This document shows, piece by piece, positions 55,101-63,118 of a stretch of DNA of 64,000 bases (the first letter of the stretch is position 1; every line of letters begins with the position of its first letter). The notes below the pieces were generated by a model. The model worked only from the letters and a program-made list of their open reading frames with translations. It did no database searches and was not told the DNA's origin. The stretch is from Verrucomicrobiota bacterium. Lineage in GTDB: Bacteria > Verrucomicrobiota > Kiritimatiellia > RFP12 > UBA1067. The translations under genes and the position numbers were made by a program. The DNA is taken from assembly GCA_023269675.1 (NCBI GenBank), contig JAHFSX010000013.1, positions 62,001 to 126,000 of the forward strand, written 5' to 3'.

Positions 55101-55607
55101 GTCGCGCTCGAACACGCCCGCCACAAACTCGCCCAGCTCAATGACCGCGCCCAGATCCAGCGTGACCTCCACGTCCCCGTTGAACTGCACGCTCTGACTC
55201 GACGACTCCAGGCACTGGCCGTCGCTCAGCACCGCGTTCGCCTTGTCCGCGTGCTTGGCCTCGGCCTTGCGGTTCGCCTTGTAGGTGAACGGCAGCGACG
55301 GCGGGCGCGCGGCCGGCAGGGTGAACATGCGCTTCTTCAGCTCGCAGCGGGAATCGTCATCCGCCTCGGCCCGCAGCCGCAGCTTGCCGGCCATGTCCTC
55401 GCCCAGATACGGGCGCGGCGCCACCACGAAAACCTTGGCCCCGGCCCCGGCCGCCTTGCAGGCGGCCGCGACCGCTCCGGAGGAGCCTCCCACCACCACG
55501 ACATCCACGTCCTGCACCAGCGGCAAAGCCTTTTCCGACTCGACGACCCCCGCCGCGCCCGCGACCTGACACGCCAACACGCACGCAACCCACATACCGT
55601 TTCTCAT
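52197..55607 (-). CDS. Secreted tandem FAD-dependent oxidoreductase with discoidin-like insert
   Basis: The 1136-residue protein (ATG 55607, AAGGAG upstream) has a signal peptide and two FAD_oxidored-type modules. The first Rossmann motif VVVVGGSSGA is at 36-45; it is interrupted at about 116-240 by a discoidin/F5-8C-like domain (VTLDLGAVIELGEFVAGVFE, GRYRYLKVQAL) and resumes with the DATERGLLSRAAGG segment. A second Rossmann DVLVAGAGTGGAPAG starts near 554 with its own active-site segment MGGVETDGLIGIYY. The last ~220 residues are helical and HEAT-like (HFRAVAMALESIGDKSAAPALGALL). The substrate is unknown; oxidation of released sugars or aglycones is a guess. Confidence 0.8.
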   Translation of the reverse strand: MRNGMWVACVLACQVAGAAGVVESEKALPLVQDVDVVVVGGSSGAVAAACKAAGAGAKVFVVAPRPYLGEDMAGKLRLRAEADDDSRCELKKRMFTLPAARPPSLPFTYKANRKAEAKHADKANAVLSDGQCLESSSQSVQFNGDVEVTLDLGAVIELGEFVAGVFERDGDFVTGEIQVQGSADNKLWKPLGSSKDRVTGANSECAEIAVPLRGRYRYLKVQALQGKGVVRQLLGEFYVYPVRDAAAVAGVSERTTPLKVKKTLDEALLNANIPFLTGAHATEPLIDASGKLSGVVIADRSGRQVIKAKVVIDATERGLLSRAAGGQPTPFPAGNYTFKRTVVAGEAPRAEGVRVKELFGLFDARVTGIKPAKGMPQFIKGRMFECEITLPMKDGSERAFAEAEQKARDLTFVPSQLESADSMTFVPPDLIKGQASSQAAWQGVDALDLKVFQPAGTEFLFVLGAMADVPREAAEQVMKPGNLMALGERIGAEAARVAKQRPAVTDVRVGSNLKAPRAGVAVGEHALGLPGYLCNASGSVRAEARELPVLAECDVLVAGAGTGGAPAGIAAARQGAKTIVCEYINQMGGVETDGLIGIYYWGNRVGFTSEIDKGVKETGVVFSQCKSEWYRRQNRKAGAEVWYGTMVNGVIVEDGKLVAVVVLTPNGERGLIRCKAAIDSTGNAELAALAGEETEFITAAEVALQGVGQTPRNLGASYTNTDIGFLDDTDAADLCFFALRSRFSMRDGIWDQAQVINSRERRRLVGAFYMSPLDVVNERTYPDVVVQPFSNFDSHGHTVHPQFFIEDPGHKGMKVNLPYRCLLPKKLDGLLVTGLGISAHRDAMPILRMQPDVQNQGYAAGVAAAMAVKAGVPVRQVDMPALQRHLIEMKILPAEVLKMKDSFPLPDAKIAKAVQSLAKNYEGLAVVLVDPARSVPLLQGAFRQAGKPEARFNYAHVLAMMGHADGEAELIEKVKGMTWDKGWNYRGMGQFNRSVSWVDSYIIALGRAKSQKALPALLEKTQGLCTTNEFSHFRAVAMALESIGDKSAAPALGALLVKPGVSGFAIRMQAKLPVIPNYSNEEGNKERSACLRELAVARALFNLGDFEGRGEKVLRAYADDPRGAYATHAKLVLAGK

Positions 55608-55641
55608 CACGCTCTCCTTGTTCCTCTTGCCACTTCAAACC

Positions 55642-55714
55642 GATTAAGATTAAGAGCACGATTAGGATTAGGAGCGACCAAAAGAACTTGCGTAATCATA
55701 ATCTTAATCTTAAT
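55642..55714. repeat. AT-rich inverted repeat between the FAD gene and the GT2 gene
   Basis: GATTAAGATTAAGA (left) and TCTTAATCTTAATC (right) are perfect 14-base arms around a ~45-base loop that contains ATTAGGATTAGG. It stands out in the GC-rich background. A terminator for the GT2 gene or a mobile-repeat remnant is possible. Confidence 0.55.
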
Positions 55715-55734
55715 CCTTCCCCGCCTCCCCAGCA

Positions 55735-56481
55735 TCACAACCTGCGCTTGCCCCACATCGTACGCCGCAGAGCCAGCAGCAACACATCGAACAGCATGCG
55801 CCCGCCGCTGGAAAAGACCCGCAGCGTCGAATATCCGCTGTAATCCCAATTGACCGGGACCTCGGCCACCCGATAGCCCAGATCGCGCGCCAAGGCGATC
55901 ATCTCGACATCGAACGCGAACCTCCGGGTCCGCAGCCGAACGAAAATCTGCTTGGCGGCCCCCGCGCGGAAGAGCTTGAAGCCGCACTGCGTGTCGCGGA
56001 TGCCGTGCACGCCCGCCGCACGCACCACCAGATTGAAGATCCGACTCAGGATCCGGCGGTAGAGCGGCGGCGGCCGGCCGATGTGCGCGCCGCGCACCGC
56101 GCGCGATCCGCAGGCGACGTCCACACCCTCGTCGAGCGCGGCTTTCAGCTTCAGCCAATCCCCGAGCGGCGTCGAGAAGTCAGCGTCGGACATGAGGATC
56201 AGATCCCCCTCCGCCGCCATCACCCCGGTCTTGACCGCGTACCCCTTGCCCTGGTTCACCGGATAGTGAATCAGGCGCAGCGCCGGATCATCCCGGTCCG
56301 CCAAGAACGCGTTGATCATCACCGCGCTGTCGTCGGGCGAGCCGTCGTCGACGTAGATGACATCGACCGCGACCCCCTCCGTGACGGCCATGAACTCCCC
56401 CACCTTGTTCAACGACTCCTGCATCCTGAAATGCTCTTTGTAAACCGGAATGACGATTGTCAGCCGCAAGTCACGATTCAT
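55735..56481 (-). CDS. GT2-family glycosyltransferase (dolichyl-phosphate glucosyltransferase-like)
   Basis: The 248-residue GT-A enzyme has YVDDGSPDD (nucleotide binding, 44-52), DADFSTP (99-105, metal-binding DxD) and GIRDTQCGFKLF, characteristic of polyprenyl-phosphate sugar transferases of the Alg5 type. It would move a sugar from UDP- or GDP-sugar to a lipid phosphate. No C-terminal membrane segments are seen. ATG 56481 with AGGGGG directly upstream is preferred over upstream ATGs at 56499 and 56523. Confidence 0.88.
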   Translation of the reverse strand: MNRDLRLTIVIPVYKEHFRMQESLNKVGEFMAVTEGVAVDVIYVDDGSPDDSAVMINAFLADRDDPALRLIHYPVNQGKGYAVKTGVMAAEGDLILMSDADFSTPLGDWLKLKAALDEGVDVACGSRAVRGAHIGRPPPLYRRILSRIFNLVVRAAGVHGIRDTQCGFKLFRAGAAKQIFVRLRTRRFAFDVEMIALARDLGYRVAEVPVNWDYSGYSTLRVFSSGGRMLFDVLLLALRRTMWGKRRL

Positions 56482-56543
56482 GTCCCCCTGAGCATTCATT
56501 TGACCGCAGTATAACAGCTTCACAGGAACACTTGAACCGGAAA

Positions 56544-58592
56544 TCAGCGGGCCGCGGCCTTTTTCTTGGCTTTCTTGGGTGCCTTAGGCTCCGTGCTTTT
56601 CGTCTCGGCCTGGCCTCCCAGCATCCGCCTGAGCTCGCGGATCTCATCGCGCAGGAGCGCCGCGCGCTCGAACTCGAGCGCGTCCGCCGCGGCCAGCATT
56701 TCGCGCTCGACCTCGGCGATCGCGCGGTGCACGTCGTACGTCTCGTGCGACTCGGCCGCCACCATCCGCTCCTCCACGCGCTGCGCCTCGGAGTAGAGCG
56801 CCAGCGACTCGTTGATGGCGCGCGTGATGCCGCGCGGCGTGATGTGGTGCTCGCGGTTGTAGGCCGCCTGCTTGGCGCGGCGCGCCTGGGTCACGTCCAT
56901 CATGTGCCGCATCGCGTCGGTCATCTTGTCGGCATACAGGATCACGCGCCCGTTGATGTGGCGCGCCGTGCGCCCGGCCGTCTGGATCAGGGAGGTGCCG
57001 GAGCGCAGGAACCCTTCCTTGTCGGCGTCAAGCACCGCCACCAGCGCCACCTCCGGCAGGTCGAGCCCCTCGCGCAGCAGGTTGATGCCGATCAGGCAGT
57101 CGAACGATCCCTTGCGCAGCCGCCCCAGGATCTCCACGCGCGCGATCGCGTCGATGTCGCTGTGCAGGTACTCGACGCGGATGCCGGTCTCGCGCAGGTA
57201 GGTCGCGAGGTCCTCCGCCGAGCGCTTGGTCAGCGTCGTCACCAGCACGCGGTCGCCGGCCTCGGTCACGCGCCGCACCTCCTCCATCAGGTCGTCGATC
57301 TGGTTTCCCAGCGGGCGCACCTCCACCGGCGGATCGAGCAGGCCCGTCGGCCGGATCACCTGTTCGGCGGTCACCTCGCTCACCTGCCGCTCGTACGGGC
57401 TGGGAGTGGCGGAGGCGAAAACGATCGGCCCGACCTTGCGCAGGAACTCCTCGAAATAGAGCGGCCGGTTGTCCTTGGCCGACGGCAGCCGGAACCCGTA
57501 GTCCACCAGCGTCTGCTTGCGCGCCTGGTCGCCGTTGAACATGGCGCGGATCTGCGGCACGGTCACATGCGACTCGTCGATGATCGTGAGGAACTCGCAG
57601 TCGAAATAGTCGAGCAGGCACGCGGGCGACTCGCCCGCCGCCCGGCCGGCCAGGTGCCGCGAGTAGTTCTCGATGCCGTTGCAGTAGCCCAGCTCGCGCA
57701 TCATCTCCAGGTCGTACTCGGTGCGCTGCCGCAACCGCTGCGCCTCCAGCAGCTTGCCCTGGCGCTCGAACTCGGCGAGGCGCTCGTCCAGCTCCCGGCT
57801 GATCAGCCCGATGGCGGCCTCGACCTTGGACTTGGGCATCACGAAGTGCTTGGCCGGCGAGATCACCGAGCGCAGCAGCTTCACGCCCGTCTTGCCGGTC
57901 ACCGGATCGAGCGTGCGGATCTCCTCCACCTCGTCGCCGAAGAACGACACGCGCACGCCCGTGGTCTCATACGAGGGAAAGATGTCCACGCAGTCGCCGC
58001 GCACGCGGAACGTGCCGGGCTGGGGCTCGTAGTCGTTGCGCGAGTACTGGATGCTCACGAGCTGCTCCAGCATCAGGTCGCGGCCGAGCCGGGCGCCCGG
58101 CACGATGTCCACCAGCATCTCCTTGTAATCCGCGGGCGAGCCCAACCCGTAGATGCAGGAGACCGAGGCCACGATGATCACGTCGCGCCGGCCGAGCAGC
58201 GCGTTGGTGGCGCCCAGCCGGTAACGCTCGATCTCGGCGTTGATCGACGCGTCCTTGTCGATGAAGGTGTCGGTCTGCGGGATGTAGGCTTCCGGCTGGT
58301 AGTAGTCGTAGTAGCTGACGAAGTACTCGACCGCGTTGTTCGGAAAGAAGCTCTTGAGCTCGGCGAAGAGCTGCGCCGCCAAGGTCTTGTTGTGCGAGAC
58401 GATGAGCGTCGGCCGACCCCACTCGCGGATGACGTTGGCCATGGTGAAGGTCTTGCCGGAGCCGGTGACGCCCTCGAGCGTCAGCCGCTTCGCCCCGGCC
58501 TGGAGTCCCCGCACCAGCGCGTCGATGGCCTGCGGCTGGTCGCCCGCAGGCTGGAACTCGGATGCGATCGTGAACTCTGCCAAGCGCGCCAT
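56544..58592 (-). CDS. uvrB: UvrABC system protein B
   Basis: The 682-residue protein is the damage-verifying helicase of nucleotide excision repair. Landmarks are Walker A GVTGSGKT (41-48), the beta-hairpin VEYFVSYYDYYQPEAYIP, DESHVTVPQ, motif VI QTAGRTARHINGR and the C-terminal UVR motif (FERAALLRDEIREL). A Lys/Ala-rich tail (KAPKKAKKKAAAR) ends it. ATG 58592 follows AAAGG; further in-frame extension runs through the three-hairpin repeat at 58619-58678 and is rejected. Length matches the family. Confidence 0.96.
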   Translation of the reverse strand: MARLAEFTIASEFQPAGDQPQAIDALVRGLQAGAKRLTLEGVTGSGKTFTMANVIREWGRPTLIVSHNKTLAAQLFAELKSFFPNNAVEYFVSYYDYYQPEAYIPQTDTFIDKDASINAEIERYRLGATNALLGRRDVIIVASVSCIYGLGSPADYKEMLVDIVPGARLGRDLMLEQLVSIQYSRNDYEPQPGTFRVRGDCVDIFPSYETTGVRVSFFGDEVEEIRTLDPVTGKTGVKLLRSVISPAKHFVMPKSKVEAAIGLISRELDERLAEFERQGKLLEAQRLRQRTEYDLEMMRELGYCNGIENYSRHLAGRAAGESPACLLDYFDCEFLTIIDESHVTVPQIRAMFNGDQARKQTLVDYGFRLPSAKDNRPLYFEEFLRKVGPIVFASATPSPYERQVSEVTAEQVIRPTGLLDPPVEVRPLGNQIDDLMEEVRRVTEAGDRVLVTTLTKRSAEDLATYLRETGIRVEYLHSDIDAIARVEILGRLRKGSFDCLIGINLLREGLDLPEVALVAVLDADKEGFLRSGTSLIQTAGRTARHINGRVILYADKMTDAMRHMMDVTQARRAKQAAYNREHHITPRGITRAINESLALYSEAQRVEERMVAAESHETYDVHRAIAEVEREMLAAADALEFERAALLRDEIRELRRMLGGQAETKSTEPKAPKKAKKKAAAR

Positions 58593-58618
58593 GCAAGAAG
58601 CCTTTCCCGAGTCTATAC

Positions 58619-58678
58619 GGACGACACAGAGGTCGTCCCTCCAGATGTCACCATGGAGGGTCGGGCTCTGTCCCGACC
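58619..58678. repeat. Three-hairpin REP-like element upstream of uvrB
   Basis: Stem 1 GGACGAC/GTCGTCC has loop ACAGAG; central stem CCCTCCA/TGGAGGG; stem 3 GGTCGGG/CCCGACC has loop CTCTGT. Loop 1 and loop 3 are reverse complements. Layout matches 47843-47906. Confidence 0.72.
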
Positions 58679-58714
58679 GCACGAAGCCAAGTTGCGGGCG
58701 TTAGCCCAGCTTCG

Positions 58715-59875
58715 TCATTTCGCCAGCAGCACGATCTCCTGAACCTCCTGCCCGCCGAGATCGCCGTACTCGCCGATCTTGACGCCGCGCTTGGCCAGAC
58801 GCGCCGCGACCTGGCGCCCCGCCTCGGCCGCATCAACCTTATACTCAGAGAGCCGCGTGGGCACGCCGACCGACCGGAAGAAGGCCTCCATCTTGTCGAC
58901 GCCCTGCGCCGCGCGGGCCGCCGCGTCGCCTTGCGTGATGCCCCACACGCGCCCGGCGCACTGCGCGAGCCGCGCCTGCTTGCGCCTGATTTCATGACGG
59001 TGCACCGCCGGCATGATCACGGCCAGCGTGCGCGCGTGGTCGATGCCGTAAAGCGCGGTCAGCTCGTGGCCGATCATGTGCGTGGCCCAGTCCTGCGCCG
59101 CCACGCCGCATCCCAGCGAGCCGTTCAGGCCGGTCGTGGCGCACCACATCAGGTTCGCCCGCACGTCGTAGTCGTCCGGATGCAGCTTGACCTTCGGCGC
59201 CTCCTCGATCAGCGTCAGCAGCACCGCCTCGGCCTGGCGCTCAGTCAGCGGCGCGCTCCCGATGGCGCACATGTACTGCTCCATCACGTGCACGAAGGTG
59301 TCGACGATGCCGTTCTCGACCTGCCTGGCCGGCAGCGAGAAGGTGGTCTCCGGATCGAGAATCGAGAACTTGGGATAGACCAGCGGCGAGGCGAACGCCA
59401 GCTTCTCGCCGGTCGAAGCGCGCGAGATCACCGCGAAGGTGTTCATCTCCGACCCGGTCGCGGGCAGCGTCAGCACCGAGCCCAGCGGCAGCGCCGCCGT
59501 CACGGGCTGGCGCCCCTCCATGATGCCCCACGGATCGCCCGCCGCATAGACCGACGCGACGGCAATGAACTTGGTCGCATCCAGCACCGAACCGCCGCCC
59601 ACCGCCAGCAGAAAGCCCGCGCCCTCGGCCCGGGCCTGCGCCGCGGCACTCATGCAGGTCTCGTAGCGCGGGTTGGGTTCGATCCCGCCGAACTCGGTCA
59701 GCGCGCGGCCCGCCAGCGCCGCCCGCACCTGGTCGTAAACGCCGTTCTTCTTGATTGACCCGCCGCCGTAGGTCAGCATGACCTTCACATCGGCGGGAAT
59801 CAGACCCTTCAGCTCGGCGATCATGCCTTTGCCGAACACGACCTTCACCGGATTGAAATACGTAAAGTTTGTCAT
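58715..59875 (-). CDS. Iron-containing alcohol dehydrogenase (YqhD/BDH-type)
   Basis: The 386-residue group III alcohol dehydrogenase has a dinucleotide-binding GGGS pair (38-40 and 93-96) and the four metal ligands Asp192, His196, His266 and His280, matching Asp194, His198, His267 and His281 of E. coli YqhD. It reduces aldehydes with NAD(P)H, or acts as butanol dehydrogenase, in the cytoplasm. Coenzyme preference cannot be decided by eye. AGGAG precedes the ATG. It is 122 bases upstream of uvrB and likely separately transcribed. Confidence 0.93.
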   Translation of the reverse strand: MTNFTYFNPVKVVFGKGMIAELKGLIPADVKVMLTYGGGSIKKNGVYDQVRAALAGRALTEFGGIEPNPRYETCMSAAAQARAEGAGFLLAVGGGSVLDATKFIAVASVYAAGDPWGIMEGRQPVTAALPLGSVLTLPATGSEMNTFAVISRASTGEKLAFASPLVYPKFSILDPETTFSLPARQVENGIVDTFVHVMEQYMCAIGSAPLTERQAEAVLLTLIEEAPKVKLHPDDYDVRANLMWCATTGLNGSLGCGVAAQDWATHMIGHELTALYGIDHARTLAVIMPAVHRHEIRRKQARLAQCAGRVWGITQGDAAARAAQGVDKMEAFFRSVGVPTRLSEYKVDAAEAGRQVAARLAKRGVKIGEYGDLGGQEVQEIVLLAK

Positions 59876-60177
59876 CGGAACGCTCCTTTTTTAGAGGACA
59901 ATACCATAGCACCATTCCCCCCGGCGGGCAACACGCCAGCTCCGTGAGCCGGCCTCGCGGCGTTTTCATCTAGCCTTTTGTCACACGCAGACGGCCGGCC
60001 CAGCGGTCCGGCCCTGCCTTTGGGACGCACAGCGCGGCCGGGCTAGATCTGCATAGGCGGGGCCCGCCGCCGGGCGAGCCGCCGCCCGGCACCAATGCAG
60101 ACGCCGTAAGGCCGCAAAATGGCGCCTGCTGATATTCTTGTTACCGCACGGCAGCCGCTTTGGTAAACTTCGGCCGC
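59876..60177. other. Divergent intergenic region, no gene seen
   Basis: The gap lies between the alcohol dehydrogenase and HAD starts. It contains a GC hairpin GCCGGGCG/CGCCCGGC near 60070-60091 and, next to the HAD start, a possible promoter (TTGTTA, then TGGTAAACT). No RNA or protein gene is recognised. Confidence 0.5.
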
Positions 60178-60864
60178 ATGAATGCCTTTATTTTCGACAT
60201 GGACGGCGTGCTCGCCGACAACTCCGACTTTCACGTGCGGGCCTGGACCGACTACTCCCGCCAATACGGCCGCGCGCTGACCGTCGACGACATCAAAAGC
60301 CGGCTCGGCTTCAACAACCGCGAGTACATGCGCTTCGTGCTCGGCCGCGAACCGACCGATGCGGAGGTCCTCAAGTCCACCGACGAGAAGGAGGCGCTCT
60401 ACCGCGAGATTTACCACCCGCACCTCGTCACGCCGCCCGGCCTGATCGCCCTGCTGGAGCACGCCCGGCGGGAAGGCATCGTGTGCGCCGTCGCCACCTC
60501 GGCACCCGAAGTGAACGTGCGTTTCGTGCTCGACGGACTCAAGATCCGACACTACTTCAAGGAGGTGGTGGACGCCTCGTGCGTGCGGAACTGCAAGCCC
60601 GACCCCGAGATTTACCTGCTGGCCTCGCAGCGCCTCGGCGTGCCGCCCGCGGCGTGCATCGTGTTCGAGGACGCCCTGGCAGGCATCCAGGCCGGCAACG
60701 CGGCGGGCATGCGCGTCGTCGCGATCACGACCTCCTACCCCGCCGAGATTCTGCGCGGCAGCAACCCGGCGGCGATCATCACGTCCTTCTCGGAGCTCGC
60801 CGCCCCCTGCCCCGCGGCGGCGCTGATCGAGTCCGCCACGGGCAAGCGGCTGTCGCTCTCGTAA
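60178..60864 (+). CDS. HAD-family hydrolase, beta-phosphoglucomutase-like
   Basis: The 228-residue protein has HAD motif I FDMDGVLADN (nucleophile Asp7, Asp9), motif II TSAP, motif III Lys in NCKPDPEIY and motif IV FEDALAGI. The cap is of the beta-phosphoglucomutase/phosphatase subfamily. It would dephosphorylate or isomerise a sugar phosphate; the enzyme choice between mutase and phosphatase is unclear. ATG 60178 is preferred over the upstream TTG 60160. No Shine-Dalgarno is visible, so translation may be weak or leaderless. Confidence 0.88.
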   Translation: MNAFIFDMDGVLADNSDFHVRAWTDYSRQYGRALTVDDIKSRLGFNNREYMRFVLGREPTDAEVLKSTDEKEALYREIYHPHLVTPPGLIALLEHARREGIVCAVATSAPEVNVRFVLDGLKIRHYFKEVVDASCVRNCKPDPEIYLLASQRLGVPPAACIVFEDALAGIQAGNAAGMRVVAITTSYPAEILRGSNPAAIITSFSELAAPCPAAALIESATGKRLSLS

Positions 60865-60891
60865 CACGGACTTACGCGCGCTTGAATTTTT

Positions 60892-60968
60892 CCACCGCCA
60901 AGGCTCCAAGAACACGGAGTTCACCAAAAATCACTTAGTGACCTTGGTGTACTTGGTGTCCTGGTGGT
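60892..60968. repeat. Convergent-gap palindrome, copy C
   Basis: The left half CCACCGCCAAGGCTCCAAGA repeats copy B almost exactly, and the right half ends GTCCTGGTGGT. It lies between the HAD stop (plus) and the GH10 stop (minus). Confidence 0.78.
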
Positions 60969-61004
60969 AACAACCTCTTTCGATCCGGCCTGCGTCGGGC
61001 CAGC

Positions 61005-62894
61005 TTAGAAGCTCACGCTCACCGACCGCGGGGTGCCCTTGTCGAGCACGACGTCCTTGGTGAGCGTCTGGCCGTCCCGCGTGACCGTGAAGCGGTAGGT
61101 GCCGTAGAAGCCTTCCAGCTGCGCCTGGCCGTTGACAGGGCTCAGCGTGGCGCGCGTCTTCCACTCGTGGTTGATGAGCGCGTCCAGAGCGTCGTAGACC
61201 GGCTTGCGGGTGAAGTCGCGGTTGAGCAGGCCGCCGCGGCAGCGGTCCTCGCCGCCCGCCGCCGTGCCGTCCACGAGGTTCCACCACGTGATGCAAGCCA
61301 TGTTGGGGTGGCTGAACCAGGCGCGGTAGTACTGCCGCGCCAGATAGGCCTGCCACGCATCGGCGTCGGGCGTCACGCTCTTGAAGCCCGGCACGGTGAT
61401 CTCCGTCACGTGGAACGGCTTGCCGAAGACCGCGAAGCGGTCCATGATGCGGAAAAGCTGCTCCGGCGTGAAGCTCTTGCCCGCCAGGGCCTGGCGCAAA
61501 TCGTCCTCGGCGAACAGATGGTACTGCATGCCGATCACATCCACCTTGGCTTTCTTGAGCAGCATGTTCTCGACCAGCAGATAGTCGACCCCGTACTCCA
61601 TCCGGTCGCGCTCCCAGATCCCCGTCGTGAAGTTCAGCGTAAAGGCGACGTCGGAAGGGAAGTGCTTCTCCGCCTGCTTGAAGGCCCAGAAGCAGTAGTC
61701 CTTGGGCATGATCTCTTTGACGTCATGATCCGTCACCTCGTTCACGATGTCCCACAGCTTGATCTGGCTGCCGTACCGCGCGCAGATCTGCTCGATGCGC
61801 TGCTCGAACAGCTGCGTGCGCGCCGCCTGGTCCTTCGGCAGCCACGCGGGAATCATCCAGCGGTTGTTGCTCCACACCAGCGGATGGCCCTTCTTGGTCA
61901 GCCCGTGCCGGTCCGCGAACTCGATCACCGTGTCCGGCGGCGGGCGGCGGTACATGTACGCGCTGTCCTTGCCGAAACGCAGCTTGCCCTGCTCGGGCTC
62001 GATACCCGGCCAGTAGAACGGGATCGTGATCTGATTGAACAGGCCCAGGAACATCTCCTCGTACTTGGCGTCCTCGACCGCGTTGGTGAAGCCTTTCACC
62101 ATGAAGCCGTTGCAGCCGAAGAGGAAGGCGTGGCGCACCAGCTCGGCCTTGACCTCGGCATGCTCCAGCGGCTTGCCGTCCGCGCCCGTGAAGGCCACCG
62201 TAAACGTGCCCATGCGGTTCTCGCGGATGCCCTGCGCGATCCGCGCCTCGACCGCGGGGTCGGACCACAAGGCCTTGACCCGGTCGCCGAACTCCGGCAG
62301 CTTGAACGCCGCGAAATCCGCGGGCGCCGTCTTGACGAACATCAGGCTCGGCCCGGTCATGTGGACCTCGACGCCGTGGGCGTTGGCGACCGCGTTGTCG
62401 GGGCAGCCCTGGTCATAGCCGTACAGCGCGCGCTTCAGGTTCTTCACCGCGCCCCCGCCGCCGTCGAAATCCGCCAGCGCCACCTGCGCCGCGTAGCGGT
62501 CGGAGCCTTCGTTGAAATCCGCCACCACCGCATACTCGGCGGCCGGCAGCAGGATCGCCTGCGGCAGCGCCGCGAAACGGTAGCCCTTGCGGAGCACCGC
62601 GGTCTTGGGATCGACGGTCAGCGACGCCACGAGCGTCTGCTCCGGCAGGTGGTAGAGCCGCACCTGCTGCGCCTTGGCAAGCCCGTCCCCGCCCTCGTCG
62701 AAATACCCGAGCTGCGTCACATAGACCGGCGCTTCCACCTCGAACGCCTGCCCGACCGTCACGTTCTTGCTCTGGTACTCCGCCGCCGGCGCGCCCGCCG
62801 GCTTGAGCCCGATCATCTGCACCGCGTCCTGCGCCGCCGTCCCCAGCGCCAGTGCCAGACACATGAATAGATACGCCGCCTGTTGCTTTGCCAT
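61005..62894 (-). CDS. GH10-family endo-beta-1,4-xylanase, secreted
   Basis: The 629-residue protein has a signal peptide, an N-terminal beta-sandwich (about 45-160, DUF4082-like: VGQAFEVEAPVYVTQLGYF), and a GH10 TIM barrel from about 215 with acid/base Glu386 (WDIVNEV) and nucleophile Glu498 (HVTEITVP). Expected activity is internal cleavage of beta-1,4-xylan. The start has GGGAGAGG immediately upstream. A catalytic-domain insertion near residues 225-260 (HAEVKAELVRHAFLFG) belongs to the extended GH10 found in similar bacteria. A direct-repeat pair TTTGCGCA (62971 and 62994) lies in its upstream region. Confidence 0.92.
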   Translation of the reverse strand: MAKQQAAYLFMCLALALGTAAQDAVQMIGLKPAGAPAAEYQSKNVTVGQAFEVEAPVYVTQLGYFDEGGDGLAKAQQVRLYHLPEQTLVASLTVDPKTAVLRKGYRFAALPQAILLPAAEYAVVADFNEGSDRYAAQVALADFDGGGGAVKNLKRALYGYDQGCPDNAVANAHGVEVHMTGPSLMFVKTAPADFAAFKLPEFGDRVKALWSDPAVEARIAQGIRENRMGTFTVAFTGADGKPLEHAEVKAELVRHAFLFGCNGFMVKGFTNAVEDAKYEEMFLGLFNQITIPFYWPGIEPEQGKLRFGKDSAYMYRRPPPDTVIEFADRHGLTKKGHPLVWSNNRWMIPAWLPKDQAARTQLFEQRIEQICARYGSQIKLWDIVNEVTDHDVKEIMPKDYCFWAFKQAEKHFPSDVAFTLNFTTGIWERDRMEYGVDYLLVENMLLKKAKVDVIGMQYHLFAEDDLRQALAGKSFTPEQLFRIMDRFAVFGKPFHVTEITVPGFKSVTPDADAWQAYLARQYYRAWFSHPNMACITWWNLVDGTAAGGEDRCRGGLLNRDFTRKPVYDALDALINHEWKTRATLSPVNGQAQLEGFYGTYRFTVTRDGQTLTKDVVLDKGTPRSVSVSF

Positions 62895-62998
62895 ACGCCT
62901 CTCCCTTGATTCTTCCTAAAACCGTTATGGCAAGACTATACGGCAAGACACGGGCATCCATCTATAGCCGTTTGCGCATAAATAATTAACACTTTTGC

Positions 62999-63103
62999 GC
63001 ACGCCCAAGGATGGGCGTGCCACATTCGGTTGTACCCTGCGCGGCCTTGCGCAGGGGCGGCTACCCGTTCCAACCGCTTATGCACGCCCGCGGATGGGCG
63101 TGC
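62999..63103. repeat. Three-hairpin REP-like element between the GH10 and permease genes
   Basis: GCACGCCC-AAGGAT-GGGCGTGC (62999-63020), CCCTGCGC-GGCCTT-GCGCAGGG (63035-63056) and GCACGCCC-GCGGAT-GGGCGTGC (63082-63103) are perfect 8-base stems, each with a 6-base loop. The loops AAGG and CCTT are complementary. Confidence 0.7.
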
Positions 63104-63118
63104 CACGTGCGGATGCGC

